From DASSJM01 sp036280655 (GTDB lineage Bacteria; Actinomycetota; UBA4738; HRBIN12): 64,000 bases of DNA. The stretch lies in the NCBI GenBank assembly GCA_036280655.1, contig DASUQI010000003.1, positions 1 to 64,000 of the forward strand, read 5' to 3'. Below the pieces are notes generated by a model. That model was not told the origin of the DNA. It was given only the letters and a program-made list of their open reading frames with translations, and ran no database searches. Below, one piece after another: positions 8,275 through 16,220 of this stretch (positions are counted from its first letter, which is position 1; each line of letters starts with the position of its first letter). The position numbers were made by a program, and so were the translations under genes.

Positions 8275-10392
8275 GTGCGGATCGAGGTCGTCGGGGGCGG
8301 TCCCGCCGGGCTGTACTTCGCGCTCCTCGCGAAGAAGGGCGATCCGAGCCGCGAGATCGTCGTCCACGAACGCAACGCGCCGGACTCGACGTTCGGGTGG
8401 GGAGTCGTGTTCTCGGAGGAGACGCTCGGGTCGTTCCGAGACGCCGACCACGCGACGTGGGCAGAGATCACCGACACGTTCGCCCGGTGGTCGGCGATCG
8501 ACGTGCACTTCCGGGGCGCGACCGTCCGTTCGGTCGGCCACGGCTTCTCGGGGATCGCCCGCAAGCGGCTGCTGCTGATCCTCCAGGAGCGGTGCCGGCG
8601 GCTCGGCGTCGAGCTGAGATTCCACGACGAGGTGCCGGGCGTGGACGCGTTCGATGACGCCGACCTCGTGGTCGTGGCGGACGGCGTGAACAGCGCGATC
8701 CGGCGGGCCGACCCCGAGGCGTTCGGCGCGCGCGAGCAGGTGCACGGCACGCGGTACGTCTGGTTCGGGACCGATCGGGTGTTCCGCGCGTTCACGTTCA
8801 TCTTCCGCGGGACCGAGCACGGGATGTTCCAGGTGCACGCGTATCCGTTCGACGCCGACCGGTCGACGTTCGTCGTCGAGACTCGCGAGGACGTGTGGGC
8901 GCGGGCGGGCCTCGACGGGGTCACGGAGGAAGGATCGATCGCGTTCTGCGAGGAGCTGTTCGCGCCCGAACTCGGCGGCCGGTCCCTGCTCTCGAACCGC
9001 TCGCTGTGGGTGAACTTCGTGACCCTGCGATGCGAGACGTGGCACCGCGGCAACGTGGTGCTGCTCGGCGACGCCGCGCACACGGCGCACTTCACGATCG
9101 GGTCCGGGACGAAGCTCGCGATGGAGGACTCGATCTCGCTCGCGGGCGCGCTCGAACGGCATCATCGGGACCTCGAGGCCGCGCTCACGTCGTACGAGCT
9201 CGAACGGCAGCCGGCGGTCGAACGGCTGCAGCGCGCCGCGCTCGACAGCGCGACGTACTTCGAGCACGTCTCGAGGTACGCGCGGTTCGAGCCGGTGCGG
9301 TTCGCGGTGAACCTGCTGACGCGGAGCGGGCGCATCTCGTACGCGAACCTGACACAGCGCGACCCCGAGCTCGTCCGCCGGGCGGACGCGGCGTTCGCCG
9401 GCCGGGAGGACGGGGCCGTGGCGCCGCCCCCTGCGTTCGTCCTCGTGACCGCGCGTGGACTCGAGCTCGCGAATCGGGTGGTCGCGTCGCTCGCGAGCGA
9501 GGACGACGCGTCCGGGGGGACGGCGTCCGCGGCCTTCGAGGAGCGGATCGCCCGGACCGCGGCCGTGGGCGCGGCGCTCGTGCTCTCGGAGCCGGTCGCC
9601 GTGACGGCCGAGGGGCGGGTGACGCCCGGCTCGGCGGGTCTGTACGAGGAAGCGCACGCGGCGGCCTGGTCGCGGATCGCTGCACGTGTTCGAGACGCCA
9701 GAGCCGCGTTCGGCCTCCTGCTGAGCCATGCCGGTCGCCGCGGCGCGACGCGGCCCCGGTCGCTCGGCGCGGACCTCCCGCTCGCCGAGCCCTGGTCGCT
9801 CCTCGCTCCGTCCGCGCTCCCCGCCTTCCCGGGCGGCACCGTCCCGCGCGAGATGGACGACTCGGACCTCGAACGCGTGCGTGAGGCGTTCCGGCACGCA
9901 ACCTCCCGCGCGTCCGAGATGGACGTGGACCTGCTCGATCTCGACCTCGCCCACGGCAACCTGCTCGGCTCGTTCCTATCGCCGCTCGCGAACGTCAGGA
10001 CCGACGCCTACGGAGGGTCGATCGAGGCGCGCATGCGGTACCCGCTCGAGGTGCTCGAGGCTGTTCGGGCGGCGTGGCCGGAGGACCGGCCGCTCGCTGT
10101 CCGGGTCCCGGCGACCGAGTGGGCGCTCGGCGGATTGGACGTCGACGACGCGGTCGCGCTCGCCCGGGCGGTGTTCGAGCGCGGTGCCGATCTCGCCCAT
10201 GTCGCGACCGGCGGGCCGGTCGCGGGCTCGAACCCGGAGTACGGTCCCGGCTACCTCGTCGCGTTCGCCGATCGCATCCGGAACGAGGCTGGGGTGCCCG
10301 TGATCGTCGAGGGCAGGCTCTGGACGCTCGACCAGGCGAACACGATCCTCGCCGCGGGGCGCGGCGACCTCGTCGTGATCGACGGGCGCTAG
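8275..10392 (+). CDS. Bifunctional aryl-CoA monooxygenase/reductase (2-aminobenzoyl-CoA or salicylyl-CoA 5-hydroxylase type)
   Basis: A 705-aa two-domain flavoenzyme. The N-terminal flavoprotein-monooxygenase half has VVGGGPAGLYFALLAKK (dinucleotide motif 7-12), FGWGVVFS and GDAAHTAHFTIGSG (265-278). The C-terminal Old-Yellow-Enzyme half has HAGRRG (His485), HGNLLGSFLSPLANVRTDAYGG and an FMN-barrel end IVEGRLWTLDQANTILAAGRGD. In the known family the first half hydroxylates an aryl-CoA ester and the second reduces the ring. The protein stops directly after DLVVIDGR, apparently several tens of residues short of typical members, which continue with a RPHL-type tail. Its TAG stop is shared with the convergent gene. 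Confidence 0.87.
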   Translation: MRIEVVGGGPAGLYFALLAKKGDPSREIVVHERNAPDSTFGWGVVFSEETLGSFRDADHATWAEITDTFARWSAIDVHFRGATVRSVGHGFSGIARKRLLLILQERCRRLGVELRFHDEVPGVDAFDDADLVVVADGVNSAIRRADPEAFGAREQVHGTRYVWFGTDRVFRAFTFIFRGTEHGMFQVHAYPFDADRSTFVVETREDVWARAGLDGVTEEGSIAFCEELFAPELGGRSLLSNRSLWVNFVTLRCETWHRGNVVLLGDAAHTAHFTIGSGTKLAMEDSISLAGALERHHRDLEAALTSYELERQPAVERLQRAALDSATYFEHVSRYARFEPVRFAVNLLTRSGRISYANLTQRDPELVRRADAAFAGREDGAVAPPPAFVLVTARGLELANRVVASLASEDDASGGTASAAFEERIARTAAVGAALVLSEPVAVTAEGRVTPGSAGLYEEAHAAAWSRIAARVRDARAAFGLLLSHAGRRGATRPRSLGADLPLAEPWSLLAPSALPAFPGGTVPREMDDSDLERVREAFRHATSRASEMDVDLLDLDLAHGNLLGSFLSPLANVRTDAYGGSIEARMRYPLEVLEAVRAAWPEDRPLAVRVPATEWALGGLDVDDAVALARAVFERGADLAHVATGGPVAGSNPEYGPGYLVAFADRIRNEAGVPVIVEGRLWTLDQANTILAAGRGDLVVIDGR

Positions 10393-10595
10393 GCGCCGAC
10401 GTCGTAGAGCTGCCCCGGCTCCACGTCGAGGTCGTTCGCCACCTGCCACAGGGCCGCGAGCGCCTTCGTGGCGTTCGCTCGAGCGAACGGCGGGAGCTCG
10501 TCGCCGTGCTCCCGCAACGTGGTTGCGAGCTGCTCGTAGCACTCGACCAGGCTTGACTCCGCCGCCCCTAGCTCGGCCCCCACCGCGTTCTTCAC
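10389..10595 (-). CDS. Small conserved protein coupled to the aryl-CoA ligase
   Basis: A 68-aa, mostly helical acidic protein (ELGAAESSLVECYEQLATTL, then TKALAALWQVANDLD). Its ATG overlaps the stop of the upstream ligase gene (ATGA), so it is translationally coupled to it. I do not recognise the family. Its stop codon forms one CTAG with the convergent monooxygenase stop. A small accessory role to the ligase is inferred from position only. Confidence 0.55.
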   Translation of the reverse strand: MKNAVGAELGAAESSLVECYEQLATTLREHGDELPPFARANATKALAALWQVANDLDVEPGQLYDVGA

Positions 10596-11950
10596 GTCTG
10601 CCTCGCTTCCCCTTCGGTCCCGATCACGATCCGTTCGTCGACCACCCGCTTCGCCTTGAGCTCGAAACGGGGCAGCGAGCCGACCTCCACCTCACGCACG
10701 CCGAAGGAGAGGTTCTCGTGCGCGTCCGCGAGCTCGCGCCCCAGCGCCTCGAGGATCGCCGAGCCCTCCAGGCCCTCCTCCGGGATCTCGACGAGCACCT
10801 CGATCTCGTCGCGGATGCCCTCCGCCGTGTAGAGCCGGATCTGGAACTCGTCGACCTCGGGGTGGTCGCGGACGATCGCCTCGACGGCGCGCGGGTAGAC
10901 GTTCGTCCCGCGGACGAGCTTCATGTCGTCGACGCGGCCGCGGAGCCCGCCCTCGTAGATGTCGAACGTCCGTCCGCAGTCGCACGTGTCGTGCGGCACC
11001 TTCACGACGAAGTCCCGCGTCCGGTACCGCAGCACCGGGATGAACCCGCGGCCGAACGACGTCACGATCCGTTCGCCCATCCCGCCGTACGGGACCGGCT
11101 CGTCGGTGTCGGGGTCGACGACCTCCTCGATGTAGTGGTCCTCGATGATGTGGGTGCCGCCGGGCTGCCGGTCGCATTCGAACACCATGATCGTGCCGAG
11201 CTCGGTCATGCCGGCCGTGTCGCCGGCCTTCGCGCCCCACTGCTCCTCGATCAGCGCCTTCGTCGCCGGGATCGAGCCGGCGGGCTCGCCCGACAGGATC
11301 ACGCGCTCGACCGGGCCGTTCGCGAGGTCGATCCCGAGCGACTTCGCCTCCTGCGCCATCCGCAGCGCGTAGGTCGGCGTCGATGCGACCACCGTCGCGC
11401 CCATGTCCACGATCGTCTTCACCCGGACGTCGGTCGTCATCGCGCCGCCGGGCAGTACGAGCGCTCCGATCTTCTCGCACGCGTAGTGCAGGCCCCAGAA
11501 CCCGATGAACGTGCTGTACCCGAACGCGATGAAGGCGACGTCGCTCGGCCGCACGCCGAACCCCCACAACCCGTAGCACCACATCTCGGCGATCCACTCC
11601 CAGTCCTTCATCGAGTCCAAGACGCGGATCGGCGTTTTGCCGGTGGTGCCGGACGTCGTGTGGTACCGGATCGCGCGCTCGGGTTCGGCCGCGAGGATCG
11701 CCCCGTACGGCGGACTCTCGATCTGGCTCTCCATCCACTCGTCGCGCGTCATGAACGGGATCCGTCGGAGGTCATCGAGCGAGCCCAGGGAGTCCGCGGT
11801 GACGCCGGCGTCCCGCAGGCGTTTCGAATGGAACGGCACCTTCTCGTCCGCCCACGCGACGAGGTTGCGAAGCTTCCTGAGCTGCAGCCCCTGGAGCTCG
11901 TCGCGGGGCATCGTCTCGTGCGCGGGATTCCAGTACGGGGGATCGGCCAT
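10592..11950 (-). CDS. PaaK-type aryl-CoA ligase
   Basis: A 452-aa AMP-forming ligase of the phenylacetate-CoA ligase family, which activates an aromatic carboxylate with ATP and CoA. Motifs are TTSGTTGKTP (98-107), AGMTELGT, the YRTRDF hinge region and a CDCGRTFDIYEGGLRGR segment. The last carries the Cys pair and GR-x-DD of the PaaK C-terminal subdomain. The ATG has a GAGGAGGAC Shine-Dalgarno; an in-frame ATG 17 codons upstream is less likely. The neighbouring aryl-CoA monooxygenase suggests anthranilate, salicylate or benzoate as substrate. Phenylacetate itself is less likely because no paaABCDE genes are present. Confidence 0.87.
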   Translation of the reverse strand: MADPPYWNPAHETMPRDELQGLQLRKLRNLVAWADEKVPFHSKRLRDAGVTADSLGSLDDLRRIPFMTRDEWMESQIESPPYGAILAAEPERAIRYHTTSGTTGKTPIRVLDSMKDWEWIAEMWCYGLWGFGVRPSDVAFIAFGYSTFIGFWGLHYACEKIGALVLPGGAMTTDVRVKTIVDMGATVVASTPTYALRMAQEAKSLGIDLANGPVERVILSGEPAGSIPATKALIEEQWGAKAGDTAGMTELGTIMVFECDRQPGGTHIIEDHYIEEVVDPDTDEPVPYGGMGERIVTSFGRGFIPVLRYRTRDFVVKVPHDTCDCGRTFDIYEGGLRGRVDDMKLVRGTNVYPRAVEAIVRDHPEVDEFQIRLYTAEGIRDEIEVLVEIPEEGLEGSAILEALGRELADAHENLSFGVREVEVGSLPRFELKAKRVVDERIVIGTEGEARQT

Positions 11951-12023
11951 CGTGTCCTCCTCGTCTCGACCCATCATGCTGAGTGCCGCCGGTCCGGGCA
12001 AACGCCCGCGCCCACGGCGGCAC

Positions 12024-12029
12024 TAGAGT
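12024..12029 (+). promoter_or_regulatory. -10 box of the acyl-CoA dehydrogenase
   Basis: TAGAGT lies 7 nt before the ATG at 12037 with no Shine-Dalgarno, predicting a leaderless mRNA. It supports this start over the ATG at 11983. Confidence 0.55.
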
Positions 12030-12036
12030 TGCCGCG

Positions 12037-13191
12037 ATGCCGGAACCGTCGCGTTTCCAGCTGTCGGACGAGGAGCGCACGCTCGTCGCCGACGCCCGGC
12101 GGGTCGGGGAGGAGACGTTCGAGCCGATCGCGCGCGCCGGCGAGGAGGGCCGCGTCAACCGCGAGCTCGTCCGGGCGCTCGCGAGCCACGGGTTCCTCTC
12201 GCGGCTCGAACCCGAGCACCCCGTCATAGGCGGCGGTCCCTCGGCCCTCGAGCTCTGCCTCGTCCGCGAGGGGCTCGCCGGCGGCTCCACCGACGCCGAG
12301 ACGGCGTTCGCGCTGCAGGGCCTCGGGTCGTACCCGATCCTGACCGCAGGTACCCCCGAGATCATCGAGCGGTTCGCCGGACCGGTCCTGCGAGGCGAGG
12401 CGGTCGCGGCGTTCGCGCTCACCGAGCCCTCGTCCGGGTCGGACGCGGGCGCGCTGCAGCTCGAGGCCGTCCGGGACGGGAACGCGTTCGTCCTGACCGG
12501 GGACAAGGCGTGGATCTCGAACGCGCCGGAGATGGACGTGATCACGGTGTTCGCGCGGACGAAGCCGGACGCCGGCCCGAAGGGGATCACCGCGTTCGTG
12601 GTCCACGGCGAGGCGACCGGGCTGTCGGGCGATCCGGTCGAGCTCCTCGGGCCGCACCCGGTCGGGCGGCTGCGGTTCGACGACGTGCGCGTTCCCGCGA
12701 GCCACGTCCTCGGCCAGGTCGACAAGGGGCTTCGCCTGGCTCTCGAGACCCTCGATCGGTTCCGCCCGAGCGTGGGCGCCGCCTGCGTCGGGATGGCGCA
12801 GGCCGCGCTCGACGCGGCAGCGGCGTACGCGTCCGAGCGCGAGGCCTTCGGGAAGCCGATCCGCGAGTTCCAGGCCGTGTCGCACCAGCTCGCCGAGATG
12901 TCGACGCGCGTCGACGCCGCCCGCCTCCTGGTCTACCGGGCCGCCGCGGCGCTGGACGCCGGCGAGGCCGCGACGACCGCGTCGGCGATGGCGAAGCTGT
13001 TCGCGACCGAGACCGCGCAGCGGGCGATCGACGCCGCGATCCAGGTCCACGGTGCGGTCGCGCTCGAACGCGGCCACCTGCTCGAGCGGCTCTACCGCGA
13101 GGTGCGCGCCACCCGGATCTACGAGGGCACGAGCGAGATTCAGCGGGAGATCATCGCCAGGGGCCTGTTCGGGCGTCGGGAGCCTCGCTAG
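12037..13191 (+). CDS. Acyl-CoA dehydrogenase
   Basis: A 384-aa FAD enzyme that introduces an alpha-beta double bond into an acyl-CoA and passes electrons to ETF. It has FALTEPSSGSDAG (FAD/substrate loop), TGDKAWISNAPEMD, YASEREAFGKPIREFQ and the C-terminal RIYEGTSEIQREII, whose Glu363 is the predicted catalytic base. It is divergent from the ligase and surrounded by beta-oxidation-like genes, which fits processing of the dearomatised CoA ester. Acyl-CoA dehydrogenases occur in 2-aminobenzoyl-CoA clusters. The substrate is inferred, not shown. Confidence 0.92.
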   Translation: MPEPSRFQLSDEERTLVADARRVGEETFEPIARAGEEGRVNRELVRALASHGFLSRLEPEHPVIGGGPSALELCLVREGLAGGSTDAETAFALQGLGSYPILTAGTPEIIERFAGPVLRGEAVAAFALTEPSSGSDAGALQLEAVRDGNAFVLTGDKAWISNAPEMDVITVFARTKPDAGPKGITAFVVHGEATGLSGDPVELLGPHPVGRLRFDDVRVPASHVLGQVDKGLRLALETLDRFRPSVGAACVGMAQAALDAAAAYASEREAFGKPIREFQAVSHQLAEMSTRVDAARLLVYRAAAALDAGEAATTASAMAKLFATETAQRAIDAAIQVHGAVALERGHLLERLYREVRATRIYEGTSEIQREIIARGLFGRREPR

Positions 13192-13592
13192 CGCTCGGCG
13201 ATGACCGCGACCCCGACGAGCTCGACCTTCGCCGCCGGGTCGAACAGCCCGGAGACCTCGAACAGCGCCATCGCGGGGTAGCGCCGCCCGAGGCGTTCGC
13301 GCCAGATCTCGCCGATCCGCCCGAGCGACGAGCGGTACTCGTCCGCGTCGGTGACGAAGATCTGCACCGAGACGAGGTCCTCGGTCCGCGCGCCGGCGCC
13401 CTCGAGCGCGAGCGCGAGGTTCGCCGCCGCCCGGTCGAACTGCTCGGCCGTCGTCGCCCCCTCGAGCGAGCCGTCGGGCGTGTGCGCTGTCTGGCCGCCG
13501 AGGTACACGGTCCGGCCGGTCGCGGCGATCACCGCGTGCGAGTAGCCGCGTGCGGGCGGCAGGCCCTCCGGGTTCACGAGCTCGTGCGACAT
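13188..13592 (-). CDS. RidA/YjgF-family protein lacking the deaminase arginine
   Basis: A 134-aa RidA-fold protein (SHAVIAATGRTVYLGGQTAHTPDG; DLVSVQIFVTDADEY). RidA hydrolyses reactive enamine/imine intermediates. In active RidA the segment PAR-x-x-V-E-V supplies the substrate-binding arginine. Here the corresponding segment reads YPAMALFEVSGL, so the arginine appears to be replaced, as in the non-deaminating Rid subfamilies. It lies in the aminobenzoyl-CoA-like cluster, where imine chemistry would be expected. The downstream hydratase gene lies upstream of it on the same strand, 7 nt away. Confidence 0.85.
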   Translation of the reverse strand: MSHELVNPEGLPPARGYSHAVIAATGRTVYLGGQTAHTPDGSLEGATTAEQFDRAAANLALALEGAGARTEDLVSVQIFVTDADEYRSSLGRIGEIWRERLGRRYPAMALFEVSGLFDPAAKVELVGVAVIAER

Positions 13593-13599
13593 CGCGCCT

Positions 13600-14427
13600 T
13601 CAGCGGCCCGACCAGGACGGGTCCCGGCCCTCCGTGAACGCGGCGTAGAACTCGGCGTGGTCGGCGCCCCGCAGCAAGAGCGCCTGCGCGATCGCCTCGA
13701 CCTCGAGCGCGGCCGACAGGCTCATGTCCTGCTCGCGCGAGAGCAGCGTCTTCGTCACCGAGTACGCGAGCGACGGCCCGCTCGCGAGCCGGGCCGCGAG
13801 CGCGACGGCCGCGCCTGCGAGCTCGGCGTCGTCGACCACCTGCGACGCCAGCCCGATCTCGAGCGCCCGCTCGGCCGGGACGTCCTCGCCGAGCAGCAGA
13901 AGCTCGGTGGCCCGCCCGAGCCCCACGAGCCGCGGCAGCAGGTACGCCGAGCCCATGTCGGCGCCCGCGAGCCCGACCCTCGTGAACAGGAACGCGAAGC
14001 GCGCCGACCGGGCGAGCAGCCGGAGGTCGGCGGCGAGCGCGATCACCGCGCCGGCGCCCGCCGCGACGCCGTTCACGGCGGCCACGACGGGCAGGGGGCA
14101 CTCGCGGAGCTCGCGCACCACGGCGCCGGTCATCCGCGTGAACTCGAGCAGACGCCGCTGGTCCGCCTCGCGGAGCGCGCCGATGATCTCGTGCACGTCG
14201 CCGCCCGAGCAGAACCCGCGCCCGCTCCCGGTGATCACGACCGAGCGGACTTCGTCGCGGTGGGGGAGCTCGGTGAGGACGTCGCGGAGGTCCGCGTACG
14301 CGTCGAAGGTGAGCGCGTTCAGCTTCTCCGGTCGGTCCAGGGTGATCGTCGCGACGCCCTCGTCGATCTCGAGCCGCAGGTGCTTCCACGACTCGGTGAA
14401 GCTGGCCGACGCTCGGAACGGCGCCAT
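13600..14427 (-). CDS. Enoyl-CoA hydratase/isomerase family protein
   Basis: A 275-aa crotonase-fold protein that hydrates or isomerises unsaturated CoA esters. The oxyanion-hole segments are GRGFCSGGDVHEI and NGVAAGAGAVIALAADLR; a loop with FTRVGLAGADMGSAYLLPRLVG follows. The N-terminal WKHLRLEIDEGVATITLDRPEKLNAL is typical. Its ATG shares a base with the upstream dehydrogenase stop (TGATG), so the two form one operon with the RidA-like gene. It is predicted to act on an intermediate after ring reduction or opening. Confidence 0.9.
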   Translation of the reverse strand: MAPFRASASFTESWKHLRLEIDEGVATITLDRPEKLNALTFDAYADLRDVLTELPHRDEVRSVVITGSGRGFCSGGDVHEIIGALREADQRRLLEFTRMTGAVVRELRECPLPVVAAVNGVAAGAGAVIALAADLRLLARSARFAFLFTRVGLAGADMGSAYLLPRLVGLGRATELLLLGEDVPAERALEIGLASQVVDDAELAGAAVALAARLASGPSLAYSVTKTLLSREQDMSLSAALEVEAIAQALLLRGADHAEFYAAFTEGRDPSWSGR

Positions 14428-15287
14428 CAGTCGTACTCGTAGAAGCCGCGCCCGGTCTTGCGGCCGAGCCGGCCCGCCGCGACCATCCGCCGGAGCACCT
14501 GTGGCGCCACGTAGCGCGGGTCGCCGAACTCGCGGTACAGCACGTCGGCGACGTGGACGACCGTGTCGATGCCGATCAGGTCCATGAGCGCGAGTGGTCC
14601 CATCGGGTGCCCGAGCCCGAGCGAGATCGCGGCGTCGATGTCCTCCCGCGTGGCGAGGCTCTCGTCATACAGGCGCGCGGCGTCGTTCAGGAACGGGCAG
14701 AGCATCCGGTTCACGATGAAGCCGGCGTGGTCCTTCGAGACCACCGTCGTCTTGCCCACGCGCTCGCCGAACGCCCTCGCGAACGATACGGTCTCGTCCG
14801 AGGTCGTGATGGCCGGGATCAGCTCGAGCAGCTTCATCACCGGCGGCGGGTTGAAGAAGTGCATCCCGATCACGCGGTCGGGGCGGCCGGTCGCGGTCGC
14901 GAGCTCGACGATCGGGAGCGAGGAGGTGTTCGAGGCGAGGACGACCTCGGGCCGCGTGATCCCGTCGAGCTTTCGGAACACGGCGAGCTTGGCCTCGAGG
15001 TCCTCGGTCGCCGCCTCGATCACGAGGTCCGAGCCGGCGAGCGCGCCGAGGTCCGTCGACCCGGTGATCCGGCCGAGCGCTCCCTCGGCGTCGCCGGCGT
15101 CGAGCTTGCCACGTTCAACCGCCTTCGCGACCGAGCGTTCGATCCGTGAGTGGCCCGCCGCGACGAGCTCGTCGGTGGGCTCCACGTAGGTCACGTCGCA
15201 GCCCGCGCGCGAGCAGACCTCGACGATGCCCGAGCCCATGAGGCCCGACCCGACGACCCCGACCGCTCGAACGTCTTCCGCGCGCAC
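14427..15287 (-). CDS. 3-hydroxyacyl-CoA dehydrogenase
   Basis: A 286-aa NAD-dependent enzyme of the PaaH/HbdA type. The Rossmann motif GSGLMG (13-18) opens the protein. ASNTSSLPI, the catalytic-His segment IGMHFFNPPPVMKLLELI, and SLGLGHPMGPLALMDLIG in the C-terminal domain follow, ending in KTGRGFYEYD. It oxidises a 3-hydroxyacyl-CoA to the 3-keto ester. The GTG at 15287 is preferred because GAAGGGG stands 5 nt upstream. It is the first gene of the minus-strand operon with the hydratase and RidA-like protein. Confidence 0.93.
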   Translation of the reverse strand: MRAEDVRAVGVVGSGLMGSGIVEVCSRAGCDVTYVEPTDELVAAGHSRIERSVAKAVERGKLDAGDAEGALGRITGSTDLGALAGSDLVIEAATEDLEAKLAVFRKLDGITRPEVVLASNTSSLPIVELATATGRPDRVIGMHFFNPPPVMKLLELIPAITTSDETVSFARAFGERVGKTTVVSKDHAGFIVNRMLCPFLNDAARLYDESLATREDIDAAISLGLGHPMGPLALMDLIGIDTVVHVADVLYREFGDPRYVAPQVLRRMVAAGRLGRKTGRGFYEYD

Positions 15288-15337
15288 GACCACCCCTTCG
15301 GCTCGGCCGAAGCCTAACGCGCCCCTCGGCGGTCCCG

Positions 15338-16051
15338 TCAGGTCCGGCCGGCGGGCGGTCCCAGCACCACGCAGCACTCCTCGGTCGTCGGCTCGAGGGT
15401 GACGTCGAGCGTCTCGTTGCCGAGCCCTCGGACGATGCCCTCGACGAGCCGCTCGTTGAGCGAGCAGACGAGATCGCGATCCTGTTCGGCGAGCTCGTGG
15501 AACGGGCAGCTCCGCAGCCGCACGCACCCGGTGCCGTCGCGGTACGGCTCGTAGCCCCGCTCCTCGAGGACGTGCTTCGTGGCCGCGAGGGCGCGTTCGG
15601 CGCCCGGTCGTGGGATGCCCAGCCGGGTTCGTTCGGCCCGACCGATCTCCTCGCCGGTCTCCTCGGCGACCCGCCGAGCCGCGTCCTCCCCCGTCTCGTC
15701 GCCCGCTCGAGCGCGGAGCGCGCGGACCAGCAGCGAGCTCAACACGTCGTAGCGCCGTTCGGGGATAGTGACGTTGATGCGGCGGTCCGAGGGCTCGTAG
15801 TACTTCGCGGTCCGGCCGGCGCCTCGCCCGCCCCTGCCGGGCGGCCGCGCGAACGAGGTCCTGAGCAGCCCGCGATCGACCAGCTTGTCGAGGTGGAACG
15901 CGGCGAGCTTGCGCGAGATCCCGGTGGAGGCGGCCGCCTCGTCGCGGTTGACCGGACGGCCCTGCGAGCGAACGAACAGGTACAGGTTCCTCCGTAGCTC
16001 GTCCTCGAGCACGCCGAGCGCCTCCGCATCTCGCCGCAATCCCCGAAGCAT
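15338..16051 (-). CDS. Helix-turn-helix regulator with C-terminal cysteine cluster (SufR/COG2345-like)
   Basis: A 237-aa regulator. A winged HTH (about 35-65; NRDEAAASTGISRKLAAFHLDKLVDRGLL) is followed by a sensory domain with C176, C182-x13-C196 and C226-C227. This resembles the SufR-like ArsR/DeoR-type family in which such cysteines bind an Fe-S cluster or metal. It sits upstream of the 3-hydroxyacyl-CoA dehydrogenase operon on the same strand and could control the aromatic block. The start at 16051 is chosen because a TACCAT -10 box lies 7 nt upstream (leaderless). An ATG at 16108 would add 19 residues but has no start signal. Confidence 0.72.
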   Translation of the reverse strand: MLRGLRRDAEALGVLEDELRRNLYLFVRSQGRPVNRDEAAASTGISRKLAAFHLDKLVDRGLLRTSFARPPGRGGRGAGRTAKYYEPSDRRINVTIPERRYDVLSSLLVRALRARAGDETGEDAARRVAEETGEEIGRAERTRLGIPRPGAERALAATKHVLEERGYEPYRDGTGCVRLRSCPFHELAEQDRDLVCSLNERLVEGIVRGLGNETLDVTLEPTTEECCVVLGPPAGRT

Positions 16052-16058
16052 GTCCCCG

Positions 16059-16064
16059 ATGGTA
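16059..16064 (-). promoter_or_regulatory. -10 box of the Cys-rich regulator
   Basis: TACCAT on the minus strand ends 7 nt before the ATG at 16051, predicting a leaderless transcript and deciding that start. Confidence 0.5.
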
Positions 16065-16142
16065 GCACCAAGCGATGCTGGAGTTACAGGTCCCTCCTGC
16101 GGCGCCATGCATCTACAGCCCAGGGAATCTAGTTCTACGGCG

Positions 16143-16172
16143 TTGACGGAGCCCTGAAGGCGGTGATACGTT
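16143..16172 (+). promoter_or_regulatory. Putative promoter of the secreted helical protein
   Basis: TTGACG, an 18-nt spacer and TACGTT. The predicted start of transcription is at the base of the hairpin that follows. Confidence 0.5.
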
Positions 16173-16180
16173 CCGGCTTG

Positions 16181-16204
16181 TAACGCCAGCAGGCGCTGGT
16201 GTTA
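16181..16204 (+). promoter_or_regulatory. 5'-leader stem-loop ahead of the Shine-Dalgarno
   Basis: TAACGCCAGC and GCTGGTGTTA form a 10-bp stem (one G-U) with an AGGC loop, directly followed by GGAGAAAGGAGGAG and the ATG. It could stabilise the mRNA 5' end or control access to the ribosome site. Confidence 0.55.
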
Positions 16205-16220
16205 GGAGAAAGGAGGAGTC

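Noticed and set aside
15288..16112. Reading the 3-hydroxyacyl-CoA dehydrogenase as a 561-aa fusion with the upstream open frame.
   Set aside because: The extra N-terminal part is the shadow of the Cys-rich regulator in a different frame. The real dehydrogenase starts at GTG 15287 behind GAAGGGG and has the normal family length.
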